Shown one piece after another: positions 1 through 11,404 of a stretch of DNA of 64,000 bases. The position numbers were made by a program, and so were the translations under genes. Origin of the DNA: Moniliophthora roreri (taxonomy: Eukaryota > Basidiomycota > Agaricomycetes > Agaricales > Marasmiaceae); NCBI GenBank assembly GCA_001466705.2, contig LATX02000057.1, positions 496,001 through 560,000 of the forward strand, in the 5' to 3' direction. The notes beneath the pieces were generated by a model. It saw only the letters and a list, made by a program, of their open reading frames with translations, was not told where the DNA came from and did no database searches. Every line of letters starts with the position of its first letter. Position 1 is the stretch's first letter.

Positions 1-885
1 GTGTAAGTGAAATCGTTCTACAGGTAATATTACTTGTTAGATTGACGTGTGTCTTAGGTGATTTCACGTGTGGTGAATGCATTGGGTGCTGCGAGCGATA
101 TCACAATCACCGTCTCGCTGTCGTTTTACCTCTATACATCGAAATCGGGGATGAAGAAGTAAGCCGTCCCTACTGGCTATTCGTTAGCTGCATTGTCTGA
201 TCAATACTTTAATAGCACAGATGCGATAATGGACCAACTGATTCTGTTTTGTGTAAGGACAGGTCTCCTCACGACGTAAGGCATTACTCTGGCGCTCGTC
301 GATTGCAATATGTTTAATCAGTTATAAAATTCAGTGCTTGTGCTGTATTGTCCCTCATTACCGTACGTGACAAGCCTATTGATTTCTCTTATGGCTGATG
401 GTTATCGACAGATATCCGTTCTTCCCGATACATTTGTTTACATCACCTTTTATTCGACTCTCGCTCGCTGTAAGTCCGGGTACGAGCTTCTGCCCGTTTA
501 CATCACTGATCCTCGTTCTTAGTCTACTCCACATCCTTCCTTGCCACGTAAGATGGTCTTTTGAAATGTGTTCCCTCGAACTCACCCAAATTACTTTAGT
601 CTTAATGCTCGCAAGCACCTTCGTGCTTCCAACAAGAGCGGCAACGCTAGCGGATTCATCGGCTCTGTCTCCCTCACCTTTGACCCCCCCGGTTCTACCA
701 CTATGGAAGCCACGCGAGTCCATGACATCCGCTCCTATGTACCCTCGGATGTAAGTCTGGTGTACGGACTCTCAATAACACCTGACTGTTCCCTTTAGCG
801 TCGTATTACCATCAAGCAAGATATCGAGACAATGGTTCATTCTGACTATGAGCTCAAGTCGGCACGTCAATTCTTTCCCATTTAA
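1..885 (+). CDS. DUF6534 family membrane protein, 3' part only
   Basis: This is the C-terminal half of a multi-pass membrane protein of the Agaricomycete DUF6534 family; the 5' end lies before the window. Visible exons, in frame after splicing, include one with VISRVVNALGAASDITITV near 58-156, one with ILFCVRTGLLTT near 220-278, the helix PDTFVYITFYSTLAR near 410-470, a 25-nt exon at 523-547, 600-750 and 799-885 ending in TAA. The order 'GLLT, then a hydrophobic segment, then LAR-YST-FLATLNARK' is the family signature. The tail after LNARKHLRASNKSG is polar and probably cytoplasmic. The family has no established biochemical function. Exon borders upstream of 400 are approximate. The family call is from memory, moderately sure. 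Confidence 0.6.
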
Positions 886-1369
886 GGAGTAAGACTTTGA
901 CTGCCTGTCCTTGTAGGTTCGCGCTGACACTGAAGCCGTGTCAGTTTGAGGCATAATAGTTGAACATGACGTCTTGAGCAAGATACCTCCCTTCGTTGTA
1001 TACTATTGGTTGTCCGTGATGATTCGCTGCGCCAGGCCGGGGGTGCTGCTGCCGCCTCTCGTTCTTGGAGCTGCATACTGGCTAGCCTTATGTGAAGATT
1101 ATTCCGATATGTAGTACATAACTTTCTTGGAACACTATACCACATTGCCTACTGTCATGACCACTTACTAGTCACTCGCAGCTTTTGCGTAACATGTTTC
1201 ACATTTTGACCTGAAAACCATCCGTTGTGGCTTTATCTCAGTATGAAAGGAGGATCGTTGCGCGGCTTCGACAGCGTCCAAGCCCCATTACGACTCTAAT
1301 TTGCTTAATCACTCACGGGAGACGAATAGCGATTAAGAAGAGATTGCGATTAAGGTGAGCCAACTAGTA
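886..1369. other. Convergent intergenic gap
   Basis: This gap of 484 bases lies between the stop of the DUF6534 gene and the stop of ATG27, which is transcribed towards it. It must hold both 3' untranslated regions. I see no convincing coding frame, RNA gene or repeat. A hydrophobic reading near 985-1085 has no splice context that would connect it to a gene. Confidence 0.5.
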
Positions 1370-2470
1370 TCAAACAGAAATGTAACCGCCACGGCTAGAT
1401 GTCCGTCGTGGACTAACAGTAGAGCATAGATGAGAAATAACATCTTTGAGCATATATGGTACCTCTCTCCAGAAGTCGCGATGTCTGTGAAGAATCCAGA
1501 TAAGTGCAAGGACTGTAGGCAAGGAATCATAAGACATACGGAATGAGGTCCATTCCACTCGCGCCGTAGGTCGTATAATTGTAGTATGCACCGAGCCCAA
1601 AGTAGGCAAAGAGGGCTAGTAAGAGGCTATGAATGTCATGAGTACCGCCGCAAACGCTAAAGAGGAGACGGAGACTTACACTCCAAAGAAGAACCCTAAC
1701 CCGCTGCCAACACTCTGTCCAGAGTTGCCGTCATTACCACCTTCTCCGCCCTTGCTACCATCACCGTCATTCTGGGTGCTACATCCTGCAGGATTCGTCC
1801 ATTCCAGGTGAAGCTGTGACCCATCATACGATAGGAATTTGTATAGTGAATCTGTAGGTTCGCCGCATAACAAATCGAGGCGAAGGGATTGTGGTGTTGA
1901 TTCGCCACTGACGGGATTTGGATACGAGTCGCCATGAAGGACGAGAGAAAGCCCTTTAGGTGCTGGTAATGGATCGGGAAACGTATCAATGAGAGTCAAA
2001 GGTGACCAGGACGGATGAGACTTACGTACATGATAGGATGGATGAGGAGACGTTCAACGAGGAAGTCTGTGCAATTGGAACGACCGCGGTTATTCTGTCT
2101 TGTTCAGATTCCTTCTTGTTGGTTTTGGTCAAGCAACATCGGGTTCCAGGGGGACACTAACGTCAACGTATGAGAACTTATTGCAACTAAGAGTGAATAT
2201 GGGGCTTACCTGGTCTCGTTCAGGTACCTTGTCGTCGCTTTTTAGGTCATCACACAAGTTGAAAAGTACTGTATCTTCCATCTTGGACGGAGGCATCTCC
2301 CTAATCCGCGTTATGGTGTGCTCGCCCGCCAATGGTGTCAAATCCCATTTGGATGTGTCTATCGTGACATGACAGTCAAACGCATGTTCTTGTTGTGCCA
2401 GCACGGATGACGTGGAATAGAAAATTAAAAGATAAAGAAGGACAGGCGATGGATAATGTCGCGAAAGCAT
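1370..2470 (-). CDS. ATG27: Autophagy-related protein 27 (mannose-6-phosphate-receptor-like)
   Basis: Type I membrane protein of the Golgi, endosome and vacuole that helps traffic Atg9 vesicles. Exon 1 (2210-2470) starts with a signal peptide (hydrophobic VLLYLLIFYSTSSVLA) followed by C-x-VTIDTSKWDLTPLAG, the start of the lumenal MRH fold. A 56-nt intron then leads to CPPGTRCCLTKTNKK, typical of Atg27. The next exon carries LCGEPTDSLYKFLSYDG and LEWTNPAGC, the conserved end of the MRH domain. The single transmembrane segment (LLALFAYFGLGAYYNY) and its TYGASGMDLIP continuation sit near 1530-1620. The last exon ends with RDFWREVPYMLKDVISHLC and the short cytoplasmic tail SSRGGYISV, a tyrosine sorting signal as in other Atg27 proteins. 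All family landmarks are present, so the gene looks intact. Confidence 0.92.
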
Positions 2471-2662
2471 GATGGGTCGTAGGAAGGAGAGAAGTGCGTG
2501 TAGTAGTTACGTGTGCGCGCTTGACTTGCATCGACTGTGCACCAGCGCAGTACTGTCAATTGATGACGCTACACAGCTGCTATGATAGAGATCACAAAAG
2601 TCCTTTTTAATCTACTCAGGCAGAATCTATCATAAATAGTTATGAATTCGTAGCTTTTTACA

Positions 2663-4414
2663 CTAGCCTCCGAATCGAGCCAAACGTCTTTTCCTCATCT
2701 CTTCCACATCAATTATCTGAGCTGGCGCGTCAGACACCGGAACGTCTTCCTCTTCTTCCATATCATGACTTGATTCAGCCTTGGCAAGAGACCCGCTCCC
2801 ATGGTCTTGCGTCGCTGAGGGTACAGCCGACTGAATATCAGGTGCAACCCAATCGTGGGGTACCTGTTCAAGCGAGGCTTTCAACGCCGCCTGCAGTCCA
2901 GCATCATCGTCGTCGTAAACTCGATCCAGATTATGTGCGAGTCGTGGACCGGTGAAATCCAATTCAGGAGAATCATTGTCGACATCCATACTCCCTTCCC
3001 GATCTTCACCAATGTCTAGTCTGTCTTGTCCTGAGTTCTTGGCCATCGCTTCACTTTCAGCGATAGCACGTCTTAGCATCTCTTCGTACTCGTCCTCCCG
3101 TGACGTGTTGGGTCTATTCCCCTCATCCCAAAGCTCTCGGTGAGCTTGCTCTTGTTCCGCCTGCATCTGCAGCAATCTCCGTCGACTGCGTTCCCTACTA
3201 GCTGCGACTGGGTCAAGATCATCGAAATCTGCTGTTTCAGTTGGTAGCCCCAGTGGTGATAGGAACCCTGAACGTGCGGGTGTAAGAGTGCCTGACCCAG
3301 GACCTGAAGGAGGACCGGAATCCGTAGATGGGAGGGGCACTGGCCTCCGTACAAGCTGAGGTGGTGTAGAAGGTCCTGATCCCAGAGAAGCAGCTAATGC
3401 AGCTTGTAACTCCATATCTTCGTCCTCTAAACCTTCAATGTCCTCAAACCCATGCTGTTCACTTCCCCCTTGCACCTGTGTACCGGGATTGTTCGAGAAG
3501 CTTCCTTCAGGTATAGAAGCAGCGATGTCATCAGCATTGGTTCTCGGTAGAGCTAGTGGTGCTGAAGGGTCTGACTGTGTAACTGCGAATACTGAATAGC
3601 CTAGAAGAGCCTAATGAAAAATTACACCATCGTATTCACGCAGATGTAATTACCTTGCCGTTCTGCCTCCTGCAAAAATATGCCCAGGTAAAGCTTTCCT
3701 ACCCATTCTGGGCTAGCGTTGAACGAGTTTAAGTTGAACCAATGGCCGTTACCAGGGTCTGAGTCAAGGTCAAGGGAAGCGGGTCCAAATCGGCGAAGTG
3801 TGTACCAATGTTGTTGATGATTCAAGATGAAGGCGAGTTGTGTGCTAGTACACCTTATTAGCAATTGTATGAAAATCCGTAACGACGTGATAGCGCACTG
3901 AGGGTGATCCTGATATGGTCGCATCTGCTGACCTCGCCAGCGAACAAGGCTAGCATGATATGAAGAAGATACCTCGACTCATGTAACGACGACTGACCTC
4001 AACCCCCAAACCAACAATGCATTCTCCAAAACTTGCACAGAGAAAAAACCTGAGATGTCATAAGAAAATGAAGGGGCTTGGAAAAGATCGACGCACCCGT
4101 GTCATCCATATTACTGCTTGTTCCCTGGTTCTCATCATCGTAGCTCTGTTCGAGATCGTCGAGATTCCGCGCAATTTCCGACAGATCCGGAGCGGTGAAC
4201 TATTTCGAAGTTATCAGCTCAAGATCGAAGCATGCAAAGAGGACTTTTCACACATAGTTTCCCTCTGTAGATCGTCGAAATGAGGAGGAAAACGATGAAA
4301 GGGGAATCACCACTTACGCAGGAGATTGTTCAGAGCATGCTGGGCGCAAAGCATCGAGCCTGGTTGTTGCTTTTCATGATAGATGAGCTGAAGAAGTGTT
4401 GATGAGCTAGCCAT
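2663..4414 (-). CDS. Ataxin-3-like Josephin deubiquitinase
   Basis: Cysteine protease that trims ubiquitin chains. The start MASSSTLLQLIYHEKQ was chosen because it runs directly into the Josephin motif GSMLCAQHALNNLL, with the catalytic Cys at residue 23. A very short exon (4254-4264) adds QGNY, then come FTAPDLSEIARNLDDLE and NMDDTGFFSVQVLENAL. Catalytic His and Asn lie in NHQQHWYTLRRFG and GHWFNLNSFN (about 3700-3860). The C-terminal exon (2663-about 3600) is acidic and holds ubiquitin-interacting motifs: EDMELQAALAASLG, EEMLRRAIAESEAM and DAGLQAALKASLEQ. There is no polyglutamine tract, unlike human ATXN3. It ends with a basic KRRLARFGG. The gene appears intact with at least six introns. 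Confidence 0.9.
4254..4264 (-). other. 11-nt microexon of the ataxin-3-like gene
   Basis: On the minus strand an acceptor (CTACAG) is followed by 11 bases and a donor (GTGTGA). Joining the flanking exons through these 11 bases gives LLQGNYFTAPDL, which matches the conserved Josephin order. Skipping it would shift the frame and remove this part of the catalytic domain. Confidence 0.8.
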
Positions 4415-4622
4415 ATTGGCGAGAAACCCCAAGGTAGATGGTAGTGATGGTGAGAGGCGTTACGCGTACTCACGTAAGTGAAGTTCGCACATATCTCGCA
4501 GAGTCCGTCGATACATTCAAAGCTATGATACTCCAATAGATATAAATCGTAGAATAAAGTGAACGAAAGCGCGCAGATTTTAATTTTTCCCAATGCTTCC
4601 CTCTCAACCACTCCGTGGGTAT

Positions 4623-6862
4623 CTAATGAGCTCGTCCGATCGAGCTTTCGTCGGTGGATTCGTTGTGAGTCGAAGCATCGCCGTAGTGGTAAGGAGCTAG
4701 TCTGATGTCCTCATCATAGCTCATTCGAGCCCGAGCGGGTGCGTACTCACTGCTTCCATTGCTTCCCCCGGCAGCCATTCTTGTCGAAGGTTTCGAGTAA
4801 TGCGAACCAGAAGCAATTCCAAATGCTCCAGCAAAGTTTGGCCTATCTGAAAGATGTCCATGGCCATGAGCTGTTGGTACACCGCGGTAATAGTCTATGA
4901 AAAATTTTATGGATCCCCATATCTCCATGGCAAAGTCCGCTAGGACAGGTAAGGTGAGTGGTAGGCGGGCGGGTTATAGATAATTAATTACTCACCGTAG
5001 TTGATGCTGAATGTCCGAACGATCGGTGAGCAGTTCTTGAAAAAGAAAGCCAACAACTGCACTTACGAATCCCAAAGTGGTTTCCAAATGCTTGTGGGCT
5101 TCCCCCCTGGAGTTTTGTATTCACGGACATTGTAAGCCCACCACATGAGAGCGGAAAAGAATATCATCTATAAGGGATGAGCCGGGAAGCAATAGAAGCC
5201 TTTACACCACTCACCTCGATACAAATAGCCAAAGCGTTCAGGCCGTTGGATATATTGCTTTCAGTCCAGAACTCGGTCGCTTGAAATGGAAACGATCAGA
5301 AACAGAGTTGACTGCCATAGTGAGGATCTCTTACCCTTGATCACTTTGCCCTCCAACGCGCTGAACTGTGCCATGAATCAATACACTATTAAAAACATCA
5401 AACTTGTGGAGCACATACGACGAACGACTGGTAAAATGTGAACATAACAATTAGTTTGATGGCCAAGAATTTCGCAAGCGGTCTCCGCCCGGACAGTTCT
5501 TCCTTGGTCAAACCATAGAACAATAACAGGCCATACAGTGCGATACTACATACCAATCAGTGTTGAGTACTGATTATTGAATGTCACACACCTGATGCTG
5601 ACGAAGTCGATCGCCTCAATGTATACATTGGCCCAATGTGCATCGAACCCTGCAGCTTCGCATAAAACTCCCAGTTTTTCGCAAATAATGCCCGTTATGG
5701 ACGCGGCTATGCTTCCCAGTATTGAGACATAGGTTCAGGAGCTCAAGAGCGCGCCTACCTGGTCTAATGATGACGTATTGAAGCACCGACCACTTGGAAT
5801 TCGAGGCGAATTGAGACAGACATCAAAACGTTGAGAAGTTGCGAGATCACCTTGACCGTATACATGAAGTAAGCCTATATAATATTGCTCAGCTTTTAGC
5901 TCGTTTGATACAAGCTCCAACCTACTTTTGTTGGTCGATATCTCCAACAACACAGCTAATAATGATGATGAAATCAGGGGCCGAAACACGACAGAAAGTG
6001 GGACCAACCGGCATAGGTAGCTTTCTCTTGTCTTTGCGGGCGAGGGCGTTCTTTGCATCTCGATTGCTAGCGGTTGCGGCCACGTACTCGATGAGAAGTA
6101 GCCTGAAGAAGTGTTGGTTCATGCTTCATGGGAGGGTTCTTGTAACGCACAAAAATGCACTCAGAGTGACGGCCTGCAGAAGGCATTAGATGAGATGAAT
6201 CAAGAACCGCGGAGGCGACTGACTTCATAAGCTGGCGTTTCCATGTTAGATTAATGGGGGGGGGGAGGGGGAGATGCCGCGACCACGTACCGACTTCAAC
6301 CAGGGAATAATAGGTATAACTCCGGAAAAAGCGGTATGAGAAGAATGAGATTATAGCATAGACCGGCGGCATGTATAGGATCCGGAGACTGTTCTTGGAG
6401 GTGAGAAGGGATCTTGTATAGTAGGACAGCGTTCACCGACATTTGCCGTTGCTCAGAGGGCTTTGTGTAACTTCTGCAGGTGTTGCTGCCTGTCATACTT
6501 GAATTCAGGAGCATAGATGTCCGCCATACCTGCAATGTTGCAGTACCGAGACAGTGGAGATTATGACGGTCTTGAATACCAAGAGATTAGATTTTCATTA
6601 CTCCCGGTATAACGCTATGTCACATACGATAACGCTGCACACTCCTGCAAGAACAGTCTGAAATGAGAAGGACTTCAAGAGGAAGGCATAGGCGGGCCTC
6701 ACCGGCTACGGTCCATCCTATTCGATGGGCATCCCAGTTTAGTTTTCCGGAGTCCCTGCCGCAAGTAAATCAGCTACTTTTTCAGAGTCTCCCGACAAAT
6801 TCGCACCAGAATGAGCTTTGGTCCGTTTCCGTTTTGTTGATGTCTGGACACTCCCGGGCCAT
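4623..6862 (-). CDS. TMEM184/OST-alpha (DUF300) membrane protein
   Basis: Seven-pass membrane protein of the organic solute transporter alpha/TMEM184 family. The start ATG at 6860-6862 gives MARECPDINKTETDQSSFW, spliced to KLNWDAHRIGWTVAG, the usual fungal N-terminus. Then come LQHCR-NYTKPSEQR, RILYMPPVYAIISFFSYRFF, the LLIEYVAATAS segment, ALARKDKRKLPMP, YFMYTVK, NVYIEAIDFVSI, IALYGLLLFYGLTKEELSG, RPLAKFLAIKLIVMFTFYQ, EGKVIKGTEFWTESNISNG and ALMWWAYNVREYKTPGG in order. The tail (4623-4928) is polar, rich in Ser, Gly and His, and probably cytoplasmic. The gene has many introns. An intron near 6256 contains a run of ten G followed by more G. Substrate unknown. The N-terminal exon borders are the least certain part. 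Confidence 0.85.
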
Positions 6863-8419
6863 GCAGACGCTTTCGAGATTCAACGACGAGAAAACTCCTA
6901 AGAACTAAAGCAGTGCGGGTGTTGGCGCAGCAGCCAGCGTGCACAATTGCAATGTTGCTAAGCACTGATTAGTCAAGAAGTTATCTTATCTCTCCCAATT
7001 ATCGTACTAAATCCAGTGACGCACTTGCCCCACAACTCGCTGCCTTCAGCTTTGAGCTGTCCGGAGAGACTGTTTGACGTCAAATATGGCCAAGGTAAAG
7101 AGAGGGTAGAGGGAATAGAGTAGAGGCAAGGTAGAGGAAGGTCTAGATTCAATGAACATCACGTGATGACCACATGGACACTTGATCAGGTGCACCACGT
7201 GGATGTGTTAACAGCTACGTAACACGCTCGCGGTTTCTAATCACACTCAATTCATCGGTCCAAGCCAAATCCGAGTCGTCCGAGTCCTACGTCTAAATCA
7301 GCCTGAAATGTTCTGGAGCCTACAGACTGATGCGTAGAAGCTAACTTCGGACTTCAGTGAACCTGCAGCGGAGTGACTCGGCTACAGGATGTCACCAATG
7401 CACCTGCAATACGACTCCACACAGGGATATCCCCGCGCATATCCTCCAAGGGTCCTGTAAGCACTCGATCCATTTGAAAGTATAATCGTCTATTTACCCA
7501 GGTCTATTATTAGCTACTGAGTCTCTCTCAACAAATCCACGAAACTAATAACTATCTTCCTCCTCAGTCTCCAGACTCTGCAGTGGCGGTGGTAAGTAGC
7601 CTGGCCCTTAAATGCCACCCTGGACTATGCATCGCTTAATGGGGGTCTGTTCTTGGTCTCCATGATGTCCGCGGAACAAGACGTCTAGAACGCACATCAC
7701 CTGAAAAACTGTGCTATCGCCTGTGCAATAAGACCAACGTGTCAAACGGCTCAAGCCGTAGGCGGGAGGAATTTCCCGATGTTATGATACACACATGATG
7801 ATGGCGCTCCCTTCTGTGCCCAATACCGCCAAATGGTGATTTTAATTGGGTCCCTGTACCTTTCAGACCAAAAGTGAGTTGTACTTATCAAAACCACGAC
7901 GATAATTTTTAACGATTCATTTCATGTTCGCGTTGAATTTTCAAGAATGACCGGCCCGTCGTCGTTACGATGAATTATTCGAAGTTTCCCGGAGCGCACC
8001 TTTTTGCTCCGGCTCATTCGCCTCGCTGTATATCTAACCCCTATTATTTGCCGACTCCTGAGGACCCTCCTGTTTGGATTAAAGGTATGAGTAACGCTTA
8101 GTATTGAGGGATTCTTCGTTCCAATAGAGGCCGTTTCCATTATCTGACGGCTCTTTCTACACCAGTGTATCAGTATCTATGCGTACCCGCTGTAGTGTTT
8201 CGATCGCGGATGAGCGAGCGTCAAAATAAAGAGGACCGCGGAAATGTCCTAAGCCTCGGAGATATGTCTCTCAGGTTCTCACAACATTTGAACTGATGTT
8301 ATAGCCCCAAACGTGCTAGAGGTACATTCCGCGAATGTCTGTCACCGATTTTGTTAACATAAAAACAGACTTCACCGATTTGGCTACAGATCATCCCACA
8401 TTCTTGACCTTCCCCCACC
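6863..8419. other. Gene-poor gap with CACGTG palindromes
   Basis: This gap of about 1.56 kb separates the divergent TMEM184 and AMP-ligase genes, so it contains both promoters. I found no homologous coding frame; the longest frames (for example minus 7922-8140) look random. Notable are a purine-rich stretch at 7091-7146 with three GTAGAG repeats, followed closely by two perfect palindromes around CACGTG. No tRNA-like cloverleaf was seen. Confidence 0.5.
7157..7202. promoter_or_regulatory. Paired CACGTG E-box palindromes
   Basis: A 12-bp perfect palindrome CATCACGTGATG at 7157-7168 and an 8-bp palindrome CCACGTGG at 7195-7202 lie 26 bp apart. CACGTG is the core site of basic helix-loop-helix factors (Cbf1, Pho4, SREBP-like) in fungi. 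The position between divergent genes fits a regulatory role, but use in vivo is inference. Confidence 0.4.
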
Positions 8420-11186
8420 ATGGCATCGAGCTGGGCTCCCAAACGTACCCTGATAGAAAGTGAGCTCTCTCTTGTTTCTTGTTTCACCGACTGACGATCC
8501 ACAAGCCGACGATATTCTATGCTCCCCTGGAGCCATGCACGAGATGGAAACTCGCCTAGTCGATGGAAGGCTCCAACGCGTCTACCGAAACCTTTGGCCA
8601 TCCATTCGTGATTTCTGGCTCCACTCGGTCTCCCAATATGGATCAAAAACCTATATTGTAGAACCCGAGAGAAGCAGGACAACCTACCAGCAGGTTCATG
8701 ACATCGCGACGAAAGCTGCCAATCTATTCTATCATGCGTATGGTATTAGAAAGGGTGCGGACTTCTGATATCTCTCCGAGCGATCATTCATTCTTATTGC
8801 CGCGCCACGTCTCAGGGGACAGAATAGCAATTTGTTCCAGAAATTGCGTGGAATATTTTGTCGTCTTCTGGGCGTCTCGTATGTGTCTCACGTGCATCGC
8901 TCCACTGCAGAACACTAAAAATGGTGTAGAACTGCTGGGCGCCGTGACAGTCAATGTTAATGCGTAAGTCTGGGACGATGCACTTTCAAGGCCCCGGAAT
9001 CTGAAGAGAATAACAGGTGGCTTCCCGTAGATCCACTGCGATTCTGCATTTCTCACGCGGAGTGTAAACTTGTTGTTTTGGATGCGGAACGTGCAGATCG
9101 ACTGCAACCAATCATAACTCAGCTTGCCAAGGATACCGGGATAATCCAGGTTCTAGTCTTTGCTCTGACTGCTCAGGAGCGAACAAGGTCATGGCGAGGA
9201 ATGGAACTGTTTGACTCTGCATTGCAAAACTTCATACCGGTGGCTAACTCTCCGATATCGGAAATCGAGATTCATCCTGAAGATAATGCGGTGATCATGT
9301 TCACGTCTGGTGAGCGCCGAAAAGCTTTTCCACATTCTGAATCTGATCGCGGATCCTTTTAGGCACTACTGGGTTCCCCAAAGGAGTGCTGAGGTATGCC
9401 ACTTTACTTGGTTTGGATTCACAAGGCGAACTGAAGGTCAATAGCACCCAACGTCAATTCCTGAGCAATGCGTTCAACGTATGTTGTTTCATTGCAGTCT
9501 GCTTACCATGCGTCTGAGTCACAGATCTTCTAGACCGTGGTCGGCAATTGTCGAGCAGCTCTACGCCGCGGCGAAGACCTCTCTTCGCCTCCTGTCGAAG
9601 GGCCGCAAAAGGGCGCTCTAGTCGCAGTACCACTCTTCCATGTCACCGGCCTAACGAGTTATTCCATGATGTCGACGATGCTTGGTTATAAAATAATTCT
9701 AATGCGGAAATGGATACCGGAAGAAGGTAGTAACGGGTCCCGTTCGTCTGAGTGAGATGCTGACTCGATTACTCCGTATCAGCATCTAGGTCATCAATTC
9801 TAATTCCCCGACAAGACATCTTTTTGACATGATTTATGTTCTAGGTTGATAAAGGAAGAGAACGTCGGAGTTGCTGGCGGGTTAGTGTTCTATTCACAGC
9901 ATCGATTGCATTTTGCGATTTTTTCCCTGATGTCTTTTGCAGTGTTCCTGCTATGGTGCAAGATCTCATGGACAGTTCATTACGCGGCCACTCGCTGGAA
10001 GGACTGTTTTTCGGGGGCTCAGCTGCGCCTGATGTCTTGGTCGAAAATGCAAGAAAGGCCTTCCCGAGTACAAGATTGTAAGCAGAACCTCCCTGACCAG
10101 GTAACTCGTGTTCACGTCCATGTTCAGAAGCCAGGGTTACGGCTTGACGGAAACGAATTCAATAGCTGTCGCGGTAATTGGATACCTTTGGCATCAAAGC
10201 CAAACGAAGACTGACCCGATGTGAACAGATAGCAGGTGATGACTATGCTCTAAGACCGACGAGCACGCAAGTATGCCATTGATCCATACCTTCTTCATAC
10301 TAACAAGCTTGACTTTAGGGGATTACCTTGCCCGATAAATGATATGATCGTCATGACTGGAGACATTCTTGCTCCTCCCGGAACGGTTGGTGAGATCTGG
10401 CTGTAAGTCTGGTTCATACTCGCGACATTAAGATTCAAAGCTCACCCGGTGCTTTTCAAGGCGGGGGGCCAATGTCATGAAAGGATATTGGCGAGATCCA
10501 GGTTAGAGACTCGGCTTTTCCGATGTAATCAGCACTCAACTTGGTTCTTATTAGAGGCTACCAGCAAGGTGTTGACTTCAGATGGCTGGCTGAAGACCGG
10601 TGACATTGGTATGATGGATGAAGAAGGGTTCTTGTATGTCAAAGACCGAGCCAAAGACATCATCATACGCGGCGGAGAGAATATTGTAAGTACCGCCATT
10701 CATCATCAATGATGACGGTCAGTTGACCTGCTCTCCCGCAAGGCTTCTATAGCCGTTGAAAATGCACTCTATTTGGATCCCAGGGTGATGGAAGCAGGGG
10801 CGGTTGGAGTACCCGATACTCGACTCGGTGAACTCGTTGCTGCCGTCGTTTCGATCAAGCCTGCGTTCCGAGGAGCAGTTACTGAATCCAGCTTGATTGA
10901 GGGGACACGAAAAGTGTATGCTCATCGCTCCAATTGGTCATGACTCGAGGTACTAATTCTGGGATCAGTCTACCAGCTTTTGCGGTACCAGTTATAATCA
11001 TTGTCCGAGATGAGCCATTTGGTGCGTCCTCGTTCACCGTCTTGATACACAAAATAGTTGATCATACCTGTGTACACAGAACTTACGCCATCCGGGAAAA
11101 TCATGAAAGGACCTCTCCGTAAGATCGCGAGACATCATTGGGAGGAGCGCCGTCGTGTGAGGGCTTCTCAACAAGCTAATTTATGA
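8420..11186 (+). CDS. Acyl-CoA synthetase/AMP-dependent ligase
   Basis: ANL-superfamily enzyme that activates a carboxylic acid with ATP and normally transfers it to CoA. The chosen start gives [13 protein letters not shown], spliced to [16 protein letters not shown]. Visible motifs in order are [57 protein letters not shown], the P-loop [14 protein letters not shown] split by an intron at 9309-9362, [56 protein letters not shown] and the C-terminal lysine motif [14 protein letters not shown]. Core A3, A5, A7, A8 and A10 motifs are present, so it should be active. It ends RASQQANL with no obvious SKL-type peroxisomal signal. The acyl substrate cannot be told; 4-coumarate- or medium/long-chain-like are both possible. 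More than ten short introns. Confidence 0.85.
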
Positions 11187-11404
11187 TTTCGGTGATATAA
11201 ATTTATGCGCATGTCATTTATTAGGTTATATAGCGTATGCCGCATTATTCCAGGACTATGATACCTTGTACTTATTCGTATACCATGTACTCGTACTTGA
11301 CGAGTTCTGAGATCTGATGGCTCACTCCTACTTCAGTCTGGGGATCAAATTGTCGTTAATGTATATGACGTAATCCTTCTGTCCTCTGCTTAAGGTCTCC
11401 TGCG

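Noticed and set aside
6256..6271. Run of ten G, then A and five G
   Set aside because: Lies in an intron of the TMEM184 gene and looks like simple sequence; a G-quadruplex role is not supported by other G-runs nearby.
7922..8140. 72-codon minus-strand frame in the gap
   Set aside because: No family resemblance and no supporting exon neighbours.
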